Assembly: GCF_014648055.1 (NCBI RefSeq)
Contig: NZ_BMQJ01000002.1
Span: 434,001 to 498,000 of the forward strand
DNA from: Streptosporangium pseudovulgare
GTDB taxonomy: Bacteria; Actinomycetota; Actinomycetes; Streptosporangiales; Streptosporangiaceae
Reading direction: 5' to 3'
Length of the DNA stretch: 64,000 nt
In this document: one piece after another, positions 33,701-42,678 of the stretch
Numbering within the stretch: the stretch's first letter is position 1
How the letters are laid out: each line of letters starts with the position of its first letter
Program-made: the position numbers and the translations under genes
Notes under the pieces: generated by a model
The model's database searches: none
What the model was told of the DNA's origin: nothing
The model's input: only the letters and a program-made list of their open reading frames with translations

Positions 33701-34437
33701 AGGCCCGACTCGGGGGTGCGGACCAGGATGCGGCGGCACTCCTCGCAGCGGAGGACCTCGTCGTGGGAGGCGGCCTTGATGCTGTTGATCTCCGCGATGG
33801 ACAGGCTGGTGCGGCAGCCCAGGCAGCGGGTGCCCTGCAGCATGGCGGCGCCCACTCCGAACTGCTCACGCAGCTTCTCGTAGAGGGAGAGCAGGTCGGC
33901 GGGGATCTCGGTGGCGACGGTGCCGCGCTTGCCCTTGACCTCGGTGTTCTCCTTGTCGATCTCGGCGAAGACGGCGTCCCGGCGGTCCTCGGCGTCGGCG
34001 CGCAGCCCGGCGAGCCGGTCGCGCTCGGCGGCGAGCTTGGTGACCTGCTCGTCGGCGGCCTCCCGGCGCTCCATGATCTCCAGGACGACCTCCTCCAGGT
34101 CGCTCTGGCGGCGGTTCAGGGAGGCGATCTCGGACTGGAGGCTCGCGAGGTCCTTCGGCGAGGTCACCTGGCCGGAGTCGAGGCGCTTCTGGTCGCGCTC
34201 GGCGCGGATGCGGACCGAGTCGACGTCGGACTCGGCCTTGGTCTGCTCGCGGGCGAGGTCGCCCGCCTCGGTCTCGGCGGCGATGACCTGCGTGGCGAGC
34301 CGGGCCACGCGGGCCGACAGGTCGTCGATCTCGGCCAGCTCGGGCAGGGTGCGGCGGCGATGGGCCAGCCGGTCGATGACGGAGTCGAGTTCGGCCAGGT
34401 CGAGCAGGCGCTTCTGCGCCGCCGGGGCTGCTTTCAC
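33697..34437 (-). CDS. C4-type zinc-ribbon coiled-coil protein
   Basis: 246 residues from GTG 34437, overlapping the Nif3-like stop. Long coiled coil (about 5-185, heptads such as LATQVIAAETEAGDLAREQT and LQSEIASLNRRQSDLEEVV), then a zinc ribbon with CLGC and CEEC. This conserved actinobacterial family sits between Nif3-like and RNase HI genes; proposed role is nucleic-acid or protein scaffolding, not settled. Confidence 0.88.
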   Translation of the reverse strand: MKAAPAAQKRLLDLAELDSVIDRLAHRRRTLPELAEIDDLSARVARLATQVIAAETEAGDLAREQTKAESDVDSVRIRAERDQKRLDSGQVTSPKDLASLQSEIASLNRRQSDLEEVVLEIMERREAADEQVTKLAAERDRLAGLRADAEDRRDAVFAEIDKENTEVKGKRGTVATEIPADLLSLYEKLREQFGVGAAMLQGTRCLGCRTSLSIAEINSIKAASHDEVLRCEECRRILVRTPESGL

Positions 34438-35270
34438 TTCAGATCCTCGCACTCTGCTGTTGTCGTCCAGGCGTCCGTGACCGTCTCGGATACGCGCGTC
34501 TCAACAGTATTCCCCTTCGCGGCCAGTCCGGAGGCCAGGCGGCGCGCCGCGTCGGCGAGCCAGGGCCACTCGGTGGCCCAGTGGGCCGCGTCGATCAGCG
34601 CCGGTCCCCCGGACTCCTCGATGAACTCGCTGGCCGGGTGGTGGCGCAGGTCGGCGGTGAGGAACACGTCCACCCCGGCGGCGCGGGCCGCGCCGAGGAG
34701 GGAGTCACCGGCGCCGCCGCTCACCGCGACGCGCCGCACCTCGCGGTCGGGGTCTCCGGCGATCCGCAGGCCGCCGGCGGTGGCGGGCAGGCCCCGCGCC
34801 GCCTGCCGGGCGAACTCGCGCAGGGTGACGGGGGCGGGCGGCGATCCGATCCGGCCGAGGCCGCGGCGGGGGTCGTCGGCGGCGGGGACCAGCGGGGTGA
34901 GCGGGCCGGTGAGGCCGACGGCGCGGGCCAGCGCGTCGGAGACGCCGGGGTCGGCGACGTCGGCGTTGGTGTGCGCGGCGAACAGGGCGATGTCGTTCCT
35001 GATCAGCGTGTGGACCAGGCGGCCCTTGAAGGTGGTGGCCGCCACGCTGGTGGTGCCGCGCAGGTAGAGGGGGTGGTGGGTGACGATCAGGTCGGCGCCC
35101 CAGGCGAGGGCCTCCTCGGCCACGACCGGCACCGGGTCCACGGCGAACAGGATCCGCCGCACCGGCGCGGCGGGGTCTCCGCAGACGAGCCCGACCGCGT
35201 CCCAGGACTCGGCCCAGCGGGGGTCGTAGGTCGATTCGAGCTCGGCGACGACGTCAGCAAGGGTAGGCAC
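34434..35270 (-). CDS. Nif3-like dinuclear metal-centre protein
   Basis: 278 residues. Metal ligands of the Nif3/YqfO family: LIVTHHPLYLRG, FAAHTNADVA and IDAAHWATEWPW. GTP cyclohydrolase I type 2-like fold; forms a toroidal hexamer. The exact reaction is unsettled. First gene of the three-gene operon. Confidence 0.92.
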   Translation of the reverse strand: MPTLADVVAELESTYDPRWAESWDAVGLVCGDPAAPVRRILFAVDPVPVVAEEALAWGADLIVTHHPLYLRGTTSVAATTFKGRLVHTLIRNDIALFAAHTNADVADPGVSDALARAVGLTGPLTPLVPAADDPRRGLGRIGSPPAPVTLREFARQAARGLPATAGGLRIAGDPDREVRRVAVSGGAGDSLLGAARAAGVDVFLTADLRHHPASEFIEESGGPALIDAAHWATEWPWLADAARRLASGLAAKGNTVETRVSETVTDAWTTTAECEDLK

Positions 35271-35543
35271 GTGCGCAGACTACCGGCCCGCCCGGCGGCC
35301 GGGCCGGACCGCATTCCCGGCGCTCCCGGCGCCCTCGGACCGCCCCCGCTCCCCCCTGTGAAGCCCCGGCCCCCCGCCGGGGGCCCGGCCGCCCCCGGAG
35401 TGCCCTGCCGCGGAGTCCGGGCCGATCCTTTCCAGGCGGTATTTACTTCGTGCCCCGGTCCGCAGGACGCTGATCTCCAGCGGGGGACGGCCCCGCCGGG
35501 GCCTTCCCGGCGGGCGGGCACGGGCATCCGGAAGGGCTGGCGC

Positions 35544-36983
35544 ATGGGGCCGACTGTCGCGATCATCGGGGCCGGGTTCGCCGGCCTGTGCATGGCCATC
35601 CGGCTGCGGGAGGCCGGGATCCGCTCGTTCACGGTCTTCGAGCGGGGGCCCGGCGTCGGGGGCACCTGGCGGGACAACACCTACCCGGGGGCCGGGTGCG
35701 ACGTCCCCTCGCACCTGTACTCCTTCTCCTTCGAGAGGTATTCGAGCTGGACCCGCCGCTACCCCGGGCAGCCGGAGATCCTCGCCTACCTGGAGATGTG
35801 CGCCGACAGGTACGGCGTGCGCCCGTATGTCCGGCTGAACACCGAGGTCACGGCCGCCGTGTACGACGAGTCACTGGGCCGCTGGCGGGTGCGGACCTCC
35901 GCCGGGGAGGAGCTGTTCGACGTGGTGGTGTCGGCGGTGGGTCAGCTCAGCCGACCCCGCCTGCCGGACATCCCGGGCATGGACGACTTCCGGGGCGCGT
36001 CCTTCCACTCCGCCCGCTGGGACCACTCGGCGGACCTGACCGGGCGGCGGGTCGCGGTGATCGGGAGCGGGTCGTCGGCGGCGCAGCTCATCCCGCCGGT
36101 GGCCGAGGCCGCGGCGCACCTGGACGTCTTCCAGCGCACCCCCAACTGGGTGCTCCCCAAGCCCGACGGCGTCTTCGGCCCGGCTGCCCGGACCGCGCTG
36201 CACCGGGTGCCGTTCCTGCAGCGCGGCTATCGCGAGTGGTTCTACCGGTACACCGAGGGTGTCCTGTACCCGGCCCTGTCCGGCGGGTGGAGCGCCGGGC
36301 CGGTGCGGCAGCGGGCCCTGGCCCACCTGCGGGCGCGGGTCCCGGACCCGGAGCTGCGGGCGAAGCTGACCCCGGACCACCCGGTCGGCTGCCGGCGGAT
36401 CGTCATCGACAGCGGGTTCTACCCCGCGCTGACGCGGCCGGACGTGGACGTCGTCACCGAGCCGATCGTCCGCGTCGCGCCGGGCGGCGTGGAGACGACC
36501 GGCGGACTCCGCGAGGCCGACGTGATCGTCTACGCGACCGGCTTCGACGCCACCGGATTCCTGTCGCCCGTCGAGGTGGTCGGCCGCGGCGGGCGCCGCC
36601 TGGCCGAGGAGTGGCGGGACGGCGCCGAGGCGTACCTCGGCATCGCGGTGCCGCGCTTCCCGAACCTGTTCCTGCTGTACGGGCCCAACACCAACCTGGG
36701 CCACACCTCGATCATCTTCATGATCGAATGCCAGGTCCGGTACGTCATGGGCTGCCTGCCGTACCTGGTAGAGCGGGGGCCGATGGAGGTGGATCCCGCG
36801 GCGATGGACGCCTGGCGGCGGCGCCTCGCGGAGGCGATGGGCCCGATGGTGTGGCAGGCGGGCTGCACGAGCTGGTACAAGGACGCGGCGGGCCGGATCG
36901 CCACCAACTGGCCCGGCCCGACCACCCTCTACCGGCGGCTCACCCGGGCGCCCCGGCCGTCGGCGTTCCGCTTCGCCCGCTGA
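35544..36983 (+). CDS. FAD-dependent monooxygenase, Baeyer-Villiger type
   Basis: 479 residues, ATG 35544 with GAAGG 9 bases upstream. FAD-binding GAGFAG at 9-14, then GGTWRDNTYPGAGCDVPSHL. The Baeyer-Villiger fingerprint is FRGASFHSARWD (FxGxxxHxxxWD), followed by the NADPH Rossmann GSGSSAAQLIP and the ATGFDATGF motif. It inserts oxygen next to ketones or oxidises hetero-atoms using NADPH and O2. Downstream dipeptidase and acyl-CoA ligase may share a catabolic context, but no operon is formed. Confidence 0.92.
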   Translation: MGPTVAIIGAGFAGLCMAIRLREAGIRSFTVFERGPGVGGTWRDNTYPGAGCDVPSHLYSFSFERYSSWTRRYPGQPEILAYLEMCADRYGVRPYVRLNTEVTAAVYDESLGRWRVRTSAGEELFDVVVSAVGQLSRPRLPDIPGMDDFRGASFHSARWDHSADLTGRRVAVIGSGSSAAQLIPPVAEAAAHLDVFQRTPNWVLPKPDGVFGPAARTALHRVPFLQRGYREWFYRYTEGVLYPALSGGWSAGPVRQRALAHLRARVPDPELRAKLTPDHPVGCRRIVIDSGFYPALTRPDVDVVTEPIVRVAPGGVETTGGLREADVIVYATGFDATGFLSPVEVVGRGGRRLAEEWRDGAEAYLGIAVPRFPNLFLLYGPNTNLGHTSIIFMIECQVRYVMGCLPYLVERGPMEVDPAAMDAWRRRLAEAMGPMVWQAGCTSWYKDAAGRIATNWPGPTTLYRRLTRAPRPSAFRFAR

Positions 36984-37185
36984 CGGCCCCGTACGGCCCG
37001 CGCCGCGGGTTGCGGGCCTTACCCGTGCGAGAGATCACCCCACGGACCGCACCTCCGTACGGCCCGCGCCGGGTGGCGGGCCGTGCGGGGTGGGCCGTAC
37101 GCGGTGGGCCGTGCGGGCGCGGCGGGCCGGTTGCCGGTAACGTCGCGGGAACCGAACCGCAACCCCGTGTGAGAAGGGCCCGCCC

Positions 37186-38223
37186 GTGTCCGTTGACCTC
37201 CACCGTGCCGCCGTGGTCGCCGACACCCACAACGACCTGCTGATGGCCGTCACCGCCCGGCCGCCGAAGCAGTGGGCGTCGTTCTTCCGTGAGCGCTGGC
37301 TGCCCCAGCTCCAGGAGGGCGGGGTGAACGTGCAGGTGCTGCCGGTCTTCGTGGACGACGGGTTCCGGCCCGAGGGCGCGCTCCGGCAGACGCTGCGCAT
37401 GATCGAGTGCGCGCACGTCCTCGCCGAGGGCAACGCCGACGCGGTACGGCTGTGCGCCGACGGCGCCCAGATCGACGCCGCGCTCGCCGAGGACCGGATC
37501 GCCCTGGTGCTGGCGCTGGAGAGCGCCCCCGGCCTGGACGCCGACGTCGAGCTGCTGTCCACCATGCACCGGCTGGGCGTGCGGGTCGCCTCGATCGCAC
37601 ACGTGGGCCGTACGGCGCTGGCCGACGGCAGCGGCGAGGACGCCACCGGCAGCCGGCTCACCGCGGCCGGGGTGGAGGCCGTCCGGGAGATGGAGCGGCT
37701 GGGCGTCATCTTCGACATCTCGCACCTGAGCGCCTCCGGGGTCGCGCACGTGCTGGAGCTGGCCGCCCGGCCGGTGATGGCGACCCACTCCGCGGCACGG
37801 GCGCTGCGCGACCACCACCGCAACCTCACCGACGACCAGATCCGCGGCGTGGCCGCGACCGGCGGCGTGGTGTGCGTCAACTTCCTGGCGGCCTTCCTGG
37901 CGGACGACCCGGCCGACCACACGATGGACCGCCTGGTGGACCACATCGAGCATGTGGTGAGCGTCGGCGGGATCGACCACGTGGGCCTGGGCCCCGACTT
38001 CATGCGCGAGGTCATGACCGACCTCACTCCCCCGTGCTGCGAGGGGTTCAGCTACAGCGGCGTGGACGCCTGGGCGGCCATCCCGGGACTGGCCGGGCCG
38101 AGCGGCCTGCCACTGGTCACCGACGCGCTGCTCAAGCACGGGTTCTCCGACGACGAGATCGTCAGGATCGTCGGCGGTAACGTCCTGCGGCTGTTCCGCG
38201 AGGAGCTGGGCCGCCCGGCCTAA
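37186..38223 (+). CDS. Membrane dipeptidase (peptidase M19)
   Basis: 345 residues, GTG 37186 with AGAAGGG upstream. Zinc ligands: H15 and D17 in VADTHNDLL, a bridging Glu in VLALESAPG, His in FDISHLS and ATHSAARAL, Asp in VGLGPDFM. Family hydrolyses dipeptides, including D-amino acid containing ones. No signal peptide. The stop overlaps the convergent acyl-CoA ligase by 4 bases. Confidence 0.93.
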   Translation: MSVDLHRAAVVADTHNDLLMAVTARPPKQWASFFRERWLPQLQEGGVNVQVLPVFVDDGFRPEGALRQTLRMIECAHVLAEGNADAVRLCADGAQIDAALAEDRIALVLALESAPGLDADVELLSTMHRLGVRVASIAHVGRTALADGSGEDATGSRLTAAGVEAVREMERLGVIFDISHLSASGVAHVLELAARPVMATHSAARALRDHHRNLTDDQIRGVAATGGVVCVNFLAAFLADDPADHTMDRLVDHIEHVVSVGGIDHVGLGPDFMREVMTDLTPPCCEGFSYSGVDAWAAIPGLAGPSGLPLVTDALLKHGFSDDEIVRIVGGNVLRLFREELGRPA

Positions 38224-39710
38224 CCCGAAGCGCGGTCCGCGAGGTAGTCCTCGCGCAGCCGGGAGCGGGAGAGCTTGCCGGTGGGGGTGCGCGGCAGCTC
38301 GTCGCGGAACTCGAAGATCCGGGGATGCTTGAAACGGGCCAGGCGCGGGCCGAGGTGGTCCAGCAGCTCCTCCGGGGAGGGCCGGGCGCCCGGCGTGGGC
38401 TGGACGAGCGCGGCGACGCGGTGGCCCCACTCCTCGTCGGGCACGCCGATCACCGCGACGTCGGCGACCGCCGGGTGCTCCAGCAGCGCCGCCTCGACCT
38501 CCGCCGGGTAGATGTTCACCCCGCCGGAGACGATCAGATCGGTACGGCGGTCGCAGAGGAACAGGTAGCCGTCCTTGTCCAGGAACCCGATGTCGCCGGG
38601 CGCGTACCACTCGCCGCGCATGCCGGCGGCGGTCTTGGCCGGGTCCTTGCGGTAGGCGAAGCGGCCGAGGCCCGACTTGACGTGGATCATGCCGGGTTCC
38701 CCCGGCGGCAGCTCCTCACCGTCGGGGCCGAGGATCCTCGCCTCGAACCCGGGGACGGGGCGGCCGACCGTGCCGGGGCGTCCCAGCCATTCGTGCGGCT
38801 TCACGGCGAAGGCGATGGCCGCCTCGGTGGAGCCGTAGTACTCGTAGAGGACCGGGCCCCACCAGTCCATGACGGCCTTCTTGACCGCCACCGGGCAGGC
38901 CGCGCCGGTGTGCACCACCTGCCGCAGCGACGACAGGTCGTAGGAGCGGCGGACCTCCTCGGGCAGCCGCAGCATCCGGTGGAACATCGTCGGCACCATC
39001 ATGGAGTTGGTCACCCGGTGGCGGTCCACCAGCTCCAGCACCCCGGCCGGGTCGAAGCCGGGGGCGATCACCAGGGTGTGGCCCAGGTGCAGGGCGAACG
39101 TGGTGTGCGCGCACGGCGCGGAGTGGTACATCGGCGAGGTCACCAGGTGGGTCTCGTCGCCCGGCCGCAGGTCGCAGACCTCGCCGAGGAACCAGGTGAC
39201 GGCGGGGACGGCTGCCTCCGGCTCGGCGCCGGACAGCCGCCGCTGGACGCCCTTGGGGAAGCCGGTGGTGCCGGAGGTGTACCACATGACGGATCCGGCA
39301 GTCCGGTCCGCGGGGTCGGTCACCGGTTGCCCGGCGGCCAGGGCGGCGGCGCCGGGCAGCGCTCCCGCCACGGGGTGGTCCGGTCCGGTGACCACGACCC
39401 GGGCGTCGCAGTCGGCGAGGATGTAGGCGATCTCCGCGTCCGTCAGGTGCCAGTTGACCGGCACGTAGTACAGGCCGATCTGGCCGGTGGCCATCAGCAT
39501 GACCACCTGGTCCAGGCCGTTGGGCAGCACCCCGGCGACCACGTCGCCCCGGGTGAGGCCGCGGGCGCGCAGGCCGTGCGAGACCTGGTTCACCCGGGCG
39601 AGCAGCTCGTCGTACGAGGTGGTCGTGCCGTCGGCGTCGATCACCGCGCGGCGTCCCGGGTCGGCGCGCGCGATCCGGTAGAAGCCGGGGAGCGCGGTGA
39701 TGTCGGGCAT
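38220..39710 (-). CDS. Acyl-CoA synthetase (AMP-forming, FadD-like)
   Basis: 496 residues. AMP-binding P-loop in VMWYTSGTTGFPKG (about 145), YEYYGSTEAAIAF (A5), WYAPGDIGFLD (A7), DRRTDLIVSGGVNIYP (A8) and C-terminal Lys in LPRTPTGKLSR. Activates a carboxylic acid as an acyl-adenylate and transfers it to CoA. A divergent TetR gene starts 148 bases away and probably regulates it. Confidence 0.92.
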   Translation of the reverse strand: MPDITALPGFYRIARADPGRRAVIDADGTTTSYDELLARVNQVSHGLRARGLTRGDVVAGVLPNGLDQVVMLMATGQIGLYYVPVNWHLTDAEIAYILADCDARVVVTGPDHPVAGALPGAAALAAGQPVTDPADRTAGSVMWYTSGTTGFPKGVQRRLSGAEPEAAVPAVTWFLGEVCDLRPGDETHLVTSPMYHSAPCAHTTFALHLGHTLVIAPGFDPAGVLELVDRHRVTNSMMVPTMFHRMLRLPEEVRRSYDLSSLRQVVHTGAACPVAVKKAVMDWWGPVLYEYYGSTEAAIAFAVKPHEWLGRPGTVGRPVPGFEARILGPDGEELPPGEPGMIHVKSGLGRFAYRKDPAKTAAGMRGEWYAPGDIGFLDKDGYLFLCDRRTDLIVSGGVNIYPAEVEAALLEHPAVADVAVIGVPDEEWGHRVAALVQPTPGARPSPEELLDHLGPRLARFKHPRIFEFRDELPRTPTGKLSRSRLREDYLADRASG

Positions 39711-39858
39711 GGGTCCTCCCGGTGCCGTCGGCCGACGGGACGCGGGCGGAGCCCCGGCGTACGGCGAGCACCCCTCTTGTCCCGTTTGTAGTAGAGATGC
39801 GCACGGTGGTGTCCGGCGAAACCGGAAAGGCGGGACGGGGAGCGGCTAGGGTTCCGAT

Positions 39859-40461
39859 GTGGCACGGGGATTCGGGCGTCTGCGGCGTGACGACCTGCTC
39901 CGCGCGGCCTGCGGCGTGATCGCCGCCCGGGGGTTCGGGCACACGCGCACGGCCGACATCGCGCGGGCCGCGGGGGTCAGCCAGGCGCTGCTGTTCTACC
40001 ACTTCGAGACGAGGGAGAAGATGCTCGCGCAGGCCCTCGCCTACGCGGCCGAGCGGGACCTCGCGGCCCTGGAGCGGCTGGAGGCGTCGGGCGGCTCCCC
40101 GCCGGAGCGGCTGCGCGCCCTGCTGGCTCTCTACTCCCCCGGTGGCCGGCCCACCTCGTGGACGCTGTGGATCGACGCCCGGGCCGAGTCGGTGCGCGAC
40201 GCCGACCTGGAGGCGATCTGCCGGGAGACCGGCCTGCGCTGGCGGCGGGCGCTGCGCTCGGTCGTCGACGAGGGGGTCGGGACCGGTGCCTTCGACTGCG
40301 CCGATCCCGACGGCGCGGTCTGGCGGATCATCGCGCTCGTCGACGGCCTGGCCGCCCAGGTGACCGCGCATCGGCGGTTGCTGACCCGGGCCCGGCTGGC
40401 AGAGCTCGTCCGCGCGTCCGCCGAGCTGGAGCTGGGTCTGCCGCGTGGCGCGCTGTGCTGA
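39859..40461 (+). CDS. TetR-family repressor
   Basis: 200 residues from GTG 39859. HTH: ADIARAAGVSQALLFYHFET. The C-terminal domain has PTSWTLWIDARAESVRDADL, typical of TetR proteins near fatty-acid or terpene genes. Divergent from the acyl-CoA ligase. Its 3' end overlaps, antisense, the end of the DMT permease frame. Confidence 0.88.
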   Translation: MARGFGRLRRDDLLRAACGVIAARGFGHTRTADIARAAGVSQALLFYHFETREKMLAQALAYAAERDLAALERLEASGGSPPERLRALLALYSPGGRPTSWTLWIDARAESVRDADLEAICRETGLRWRRALRSVVDEGVGTGAFDCADPDGAVWRIIALVDGLAAQVTAHRRLLTRARLAELVRASAELELGLPRGALC

Positions 40462-41485
40462 GCCGCCCGCCGGGCCACCACCGCCCGCCCGGCGACCGCC
40501 TCCCGCCGGGCCACCAGCGTCCACCGGGTGACCGCCTCCCACCGGGCGACCGCCGTCCGCCGGGTGACCGTCTCCCGCCCGGTGACCGCCGTCCGCCGGG
40601 TGACCGCCGCCTGCCGGGCAGCACGACCATGAGCATGGCCAGGGCGATGAGCCCGCCGCCGACCAGGAAGGTGCCGGTGAGCGGCTCGCCGTACGCCACG
40701 ACGGCCAGGGCGGTGACCCAGAGCGGCTGGGCCGACAGGATCACCGCGGCGGGCACCGGCGGCACGTGGAGCTGCCCGAAGGAGCGGGCCAGGAAGCCCA
40801 GGGCGCAGGCGACGACCGACAGGTGGCCCAGGACCGCCCAGTCGGCCGGGGTGGCGGGCAGGGTGAGGCCGTCCGGCACGGCGAGGATGCCGGTCATGAG
40901 CGCGATGGTGCCGAGCTGGATCACCGCGATCGGGTACGCGTCGCGGCGGGCGTCGGCGTAGCCGCCCAGCACCAGCGTGTGCGCCGCGTACAGCACCGCC
41001 GACAGCAGCGTGACGGCCAGCGCGGGCAGTGAGACGTCGCCGCCCTCGGCCTCCTTCAGCAGCGTGAAGGCCGCCATCGCGGCCGTCGCGAGCGCCACCG
41101 CGACCCAGGTGCGGCCGGTGATCCGGGCGCCGGTCAGGATCAGCCCGAGGATGGGGGTGATCACCACGTAGGAGCCGACGGCGAAACCCGAGACCGAGGA
41201 GGGCAGGTCGTGCAGGGCGACCGCCTGGGCGGTCTGGCCGACGCCGAACAGCAGGCCGAGCAGGACTCCGGTCAGCCACGTCCGCTCCGGCAGTCTCCGC
41301 AGGCAGCCGGGGCGGATCGCGACGAGGACGAGCGTGGCGATGCCGTACCGCTCGGTGAGCAGGTCGGCCACGGGCACGCGGGCGATGAGGTCCTTCATCA
41401 GCGGAAAGGCCGAGCCCCAGGCCGCGCTGACGAACAACAGGAAAACGGTTCCCAGGAGGGGACGGGGGGCGGACACCGCTGTCAT
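40328..41485 (-). CDS. EamA/DMT-family permease with repeat-encoded C-terminal tail
   Basis: 385 residues from ATG 41485. Ten hydrophobic segments (TVFLLFVSAAWGSAFPLMKD onward) form two EamA domains ending at VGGGLIALAMLMVVLPG, about residue 290. The family usually stops near 300. Here about 90 more residues follow: seven or more RSPGG/RWWPGG units (GRRSPGGRRSPGGRRSPGG), then a basic tail overlapping the TetR gene antisense. The tail comes from an 18-bp GC repeat and may be translated but is probably not ancestral. Confidence 0.8.
   Translation of the reverse strand: MTAVSAPRPLLGTVFLLFVSAAWGSAFPLMKDLIARVPVADLLTERYGIATLVLVAIRPGCLRRLPERTWLTGVLLGLLFGVGQTAQAVALHDLPSSVSGFAVGSYVVITPILGLILTGARITGRTWVAVALATAAMAAFTLLKEAEGGDVSLPALAVTLLSAVLYAAHTLVLGGYADARRDAYPIAVIQLGTIALMTGILAVPDGLTLPATPADWAVLGHLSVVACALGFLARSFGQLHVPPVPAAVILSAQPLWVTALAVVAYGEPLTGTFLVGGGLIALAMLMVVLPGRRRSPGGRRSPGGRRSPGGRRSPGGRRSPGGRWWPGGRRSPGGRWWPGGRLSTARHAADPAPARRTRGRALPAGPGSATADARSPGRPGRRRAR
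40465..40625. repeat. GC-rich 18-bp minisatellite
   Basis: Imperfect units like CCGCCGGGTGACCGCC repeat about nine times between the TetR stop and the DMT core. In the minus frame they encode (G)RRSPG units. Confidence 0.75.
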
Positions 41486-41696
41486 ACCCGGAAGGATTAC
41501 ATCACGCTCAGCGACAAAGACGTCACCGGATGAATCGGAGTGGCCCGAATACTCCTCTGAGGAAGGCCGTTCTACCGGTGTGAGACACCTGGCACCCCAG
41601 ACTGAGGTTTTTGGAGGCTTACGGGTGTTCCGTCCGCTTGCCGGGTAGGGCCCGGAGGGCGCCGGGAGATGGTCGGAGACGCTGGGAGGCTGGTTC

Positions 41697-42494
41697 ATGA
41701 AGACGGCGATCGTGACCGGGGGCGCCTCCGGCATCGGGCTGGCCCTCGCCCGCGAGCTGCGCGGACACGGCGTCCACGTGGTGGTCGCCGACTCGGACGG
41801 CGAGGGAGCCGAGCGTGCCGCCGCCGAGCTGGGCTGCGCCGGGGCGGCGCTGGACGTCACCGACGCGGACGCGGTCCGGGACCTGGTGGCGAAGGTCCGG
41901 GCCGGCCACGGCCGGCTGGACTTCATGTTCAACAACGCCGGGATCGCGGTCGGCGGCGCCGCCGAGGAGTTCGGCCTCGACCACTGGAACCGCGTGATCG
42001 ACGTGAACCTGCGCGGGGTGGTCCACGGCGTCCACGCGGCCTACCCGGTCATGATCGAGCAGGGGTTCGGCCGCATCGTCAACACCGCGTCCGTGGCGGG
42101 GGTGTTCCCCGCGCCGCTGATGCTGCCCTACACCACGGCCAAGCACGGGGTGGTCGGGCTGTCGCTCGCGCTGCGGGCCGAGGCGGCGGCGCACGGGGTG
42201 AAGGTGCACGCGGTCTGCCCGGGTTTCACCGACACCCCGCTGTACGACCGCGTCAACCCCGGCCTGCCGCAGACCGCGGTCAGCGCGAACGCCCGGCGCT
42301 CGGCGGAGCTGGTGGCGCCCTTCCTCTACCCGGCGGAGACGCTGGCCCGCGACGTCATGCGGGGCGTCGCCCGCGACCGGGCGCTCATCGTGGCCCCGGC
42401 GTCGGGCCGTACGGCCTGGCTCCTGACCCGGCTCTCACCCGCGCTCGCGGTCCGGACGGCCTCACTCGGCGTCCGCCGCCTGCTCCGCGGCTGA
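41697..42494 (+). CDS. Short-chain dehydrogenase/reductase
   Basis: 265 residues, ATG 41697. Cofactor motif TGGASGIG at 7-14, NNAG in FNNAGIAVGG, catalytic Ser in VNTASVAGVF and YTTAK (Tyr, Lys). Classical SDR, with Asp after strand 2 (VVADSDG) favouring NAD(H). Substrate unknown. Confidence 0.92.
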   Translation: MKTAIVTGGASGIGLALARELRGHGVHVVVADSDGEGAERAAAELGCAGAALDVTDADAVRDLVAKVRAGHGRLDFMFNNAGIAVGGAAEEFGLDHWNRVIDVNLRGVVHGVHAAYPVMIEQGFGRIVNTASVAGVFPAPLMLPYTTAKHGVVGLSLALRAEAAAHGVKVHAVCPGFTDTPLYDRVNPGLPQTAVSANARRSAELVAPFLYPAETLARDVMRGVARDRALIVAPASGRTAWLLTRLSPALAVRTASLGVRRLLRG

Positions 42495-42678
42495 CGACCG
42501 GCCCCTCCGGCGGCTCACGGGCTCAGGCCCCGTGAACCGTACGGGATCCCCCGTCGGCTCAGGCCCCGTACGCCGCACGGGGTCCCTCGTCCTTCGCCGG
42601 GCCGCCCGGAGGCGCCGTCGAGGATCGGGTCAGGAGCCGCGGACCACGGTGTTCCCGCGGGTGGGAGCCGTCACCGGA

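Noticed and set aside
36990-37140. GTACGGCCCGCG-type repeats before the dipeptidase
   Set aside because: Short degenerate GC repeats of a kind common between genes here; no symmetry or spacing that suggests a specific site.
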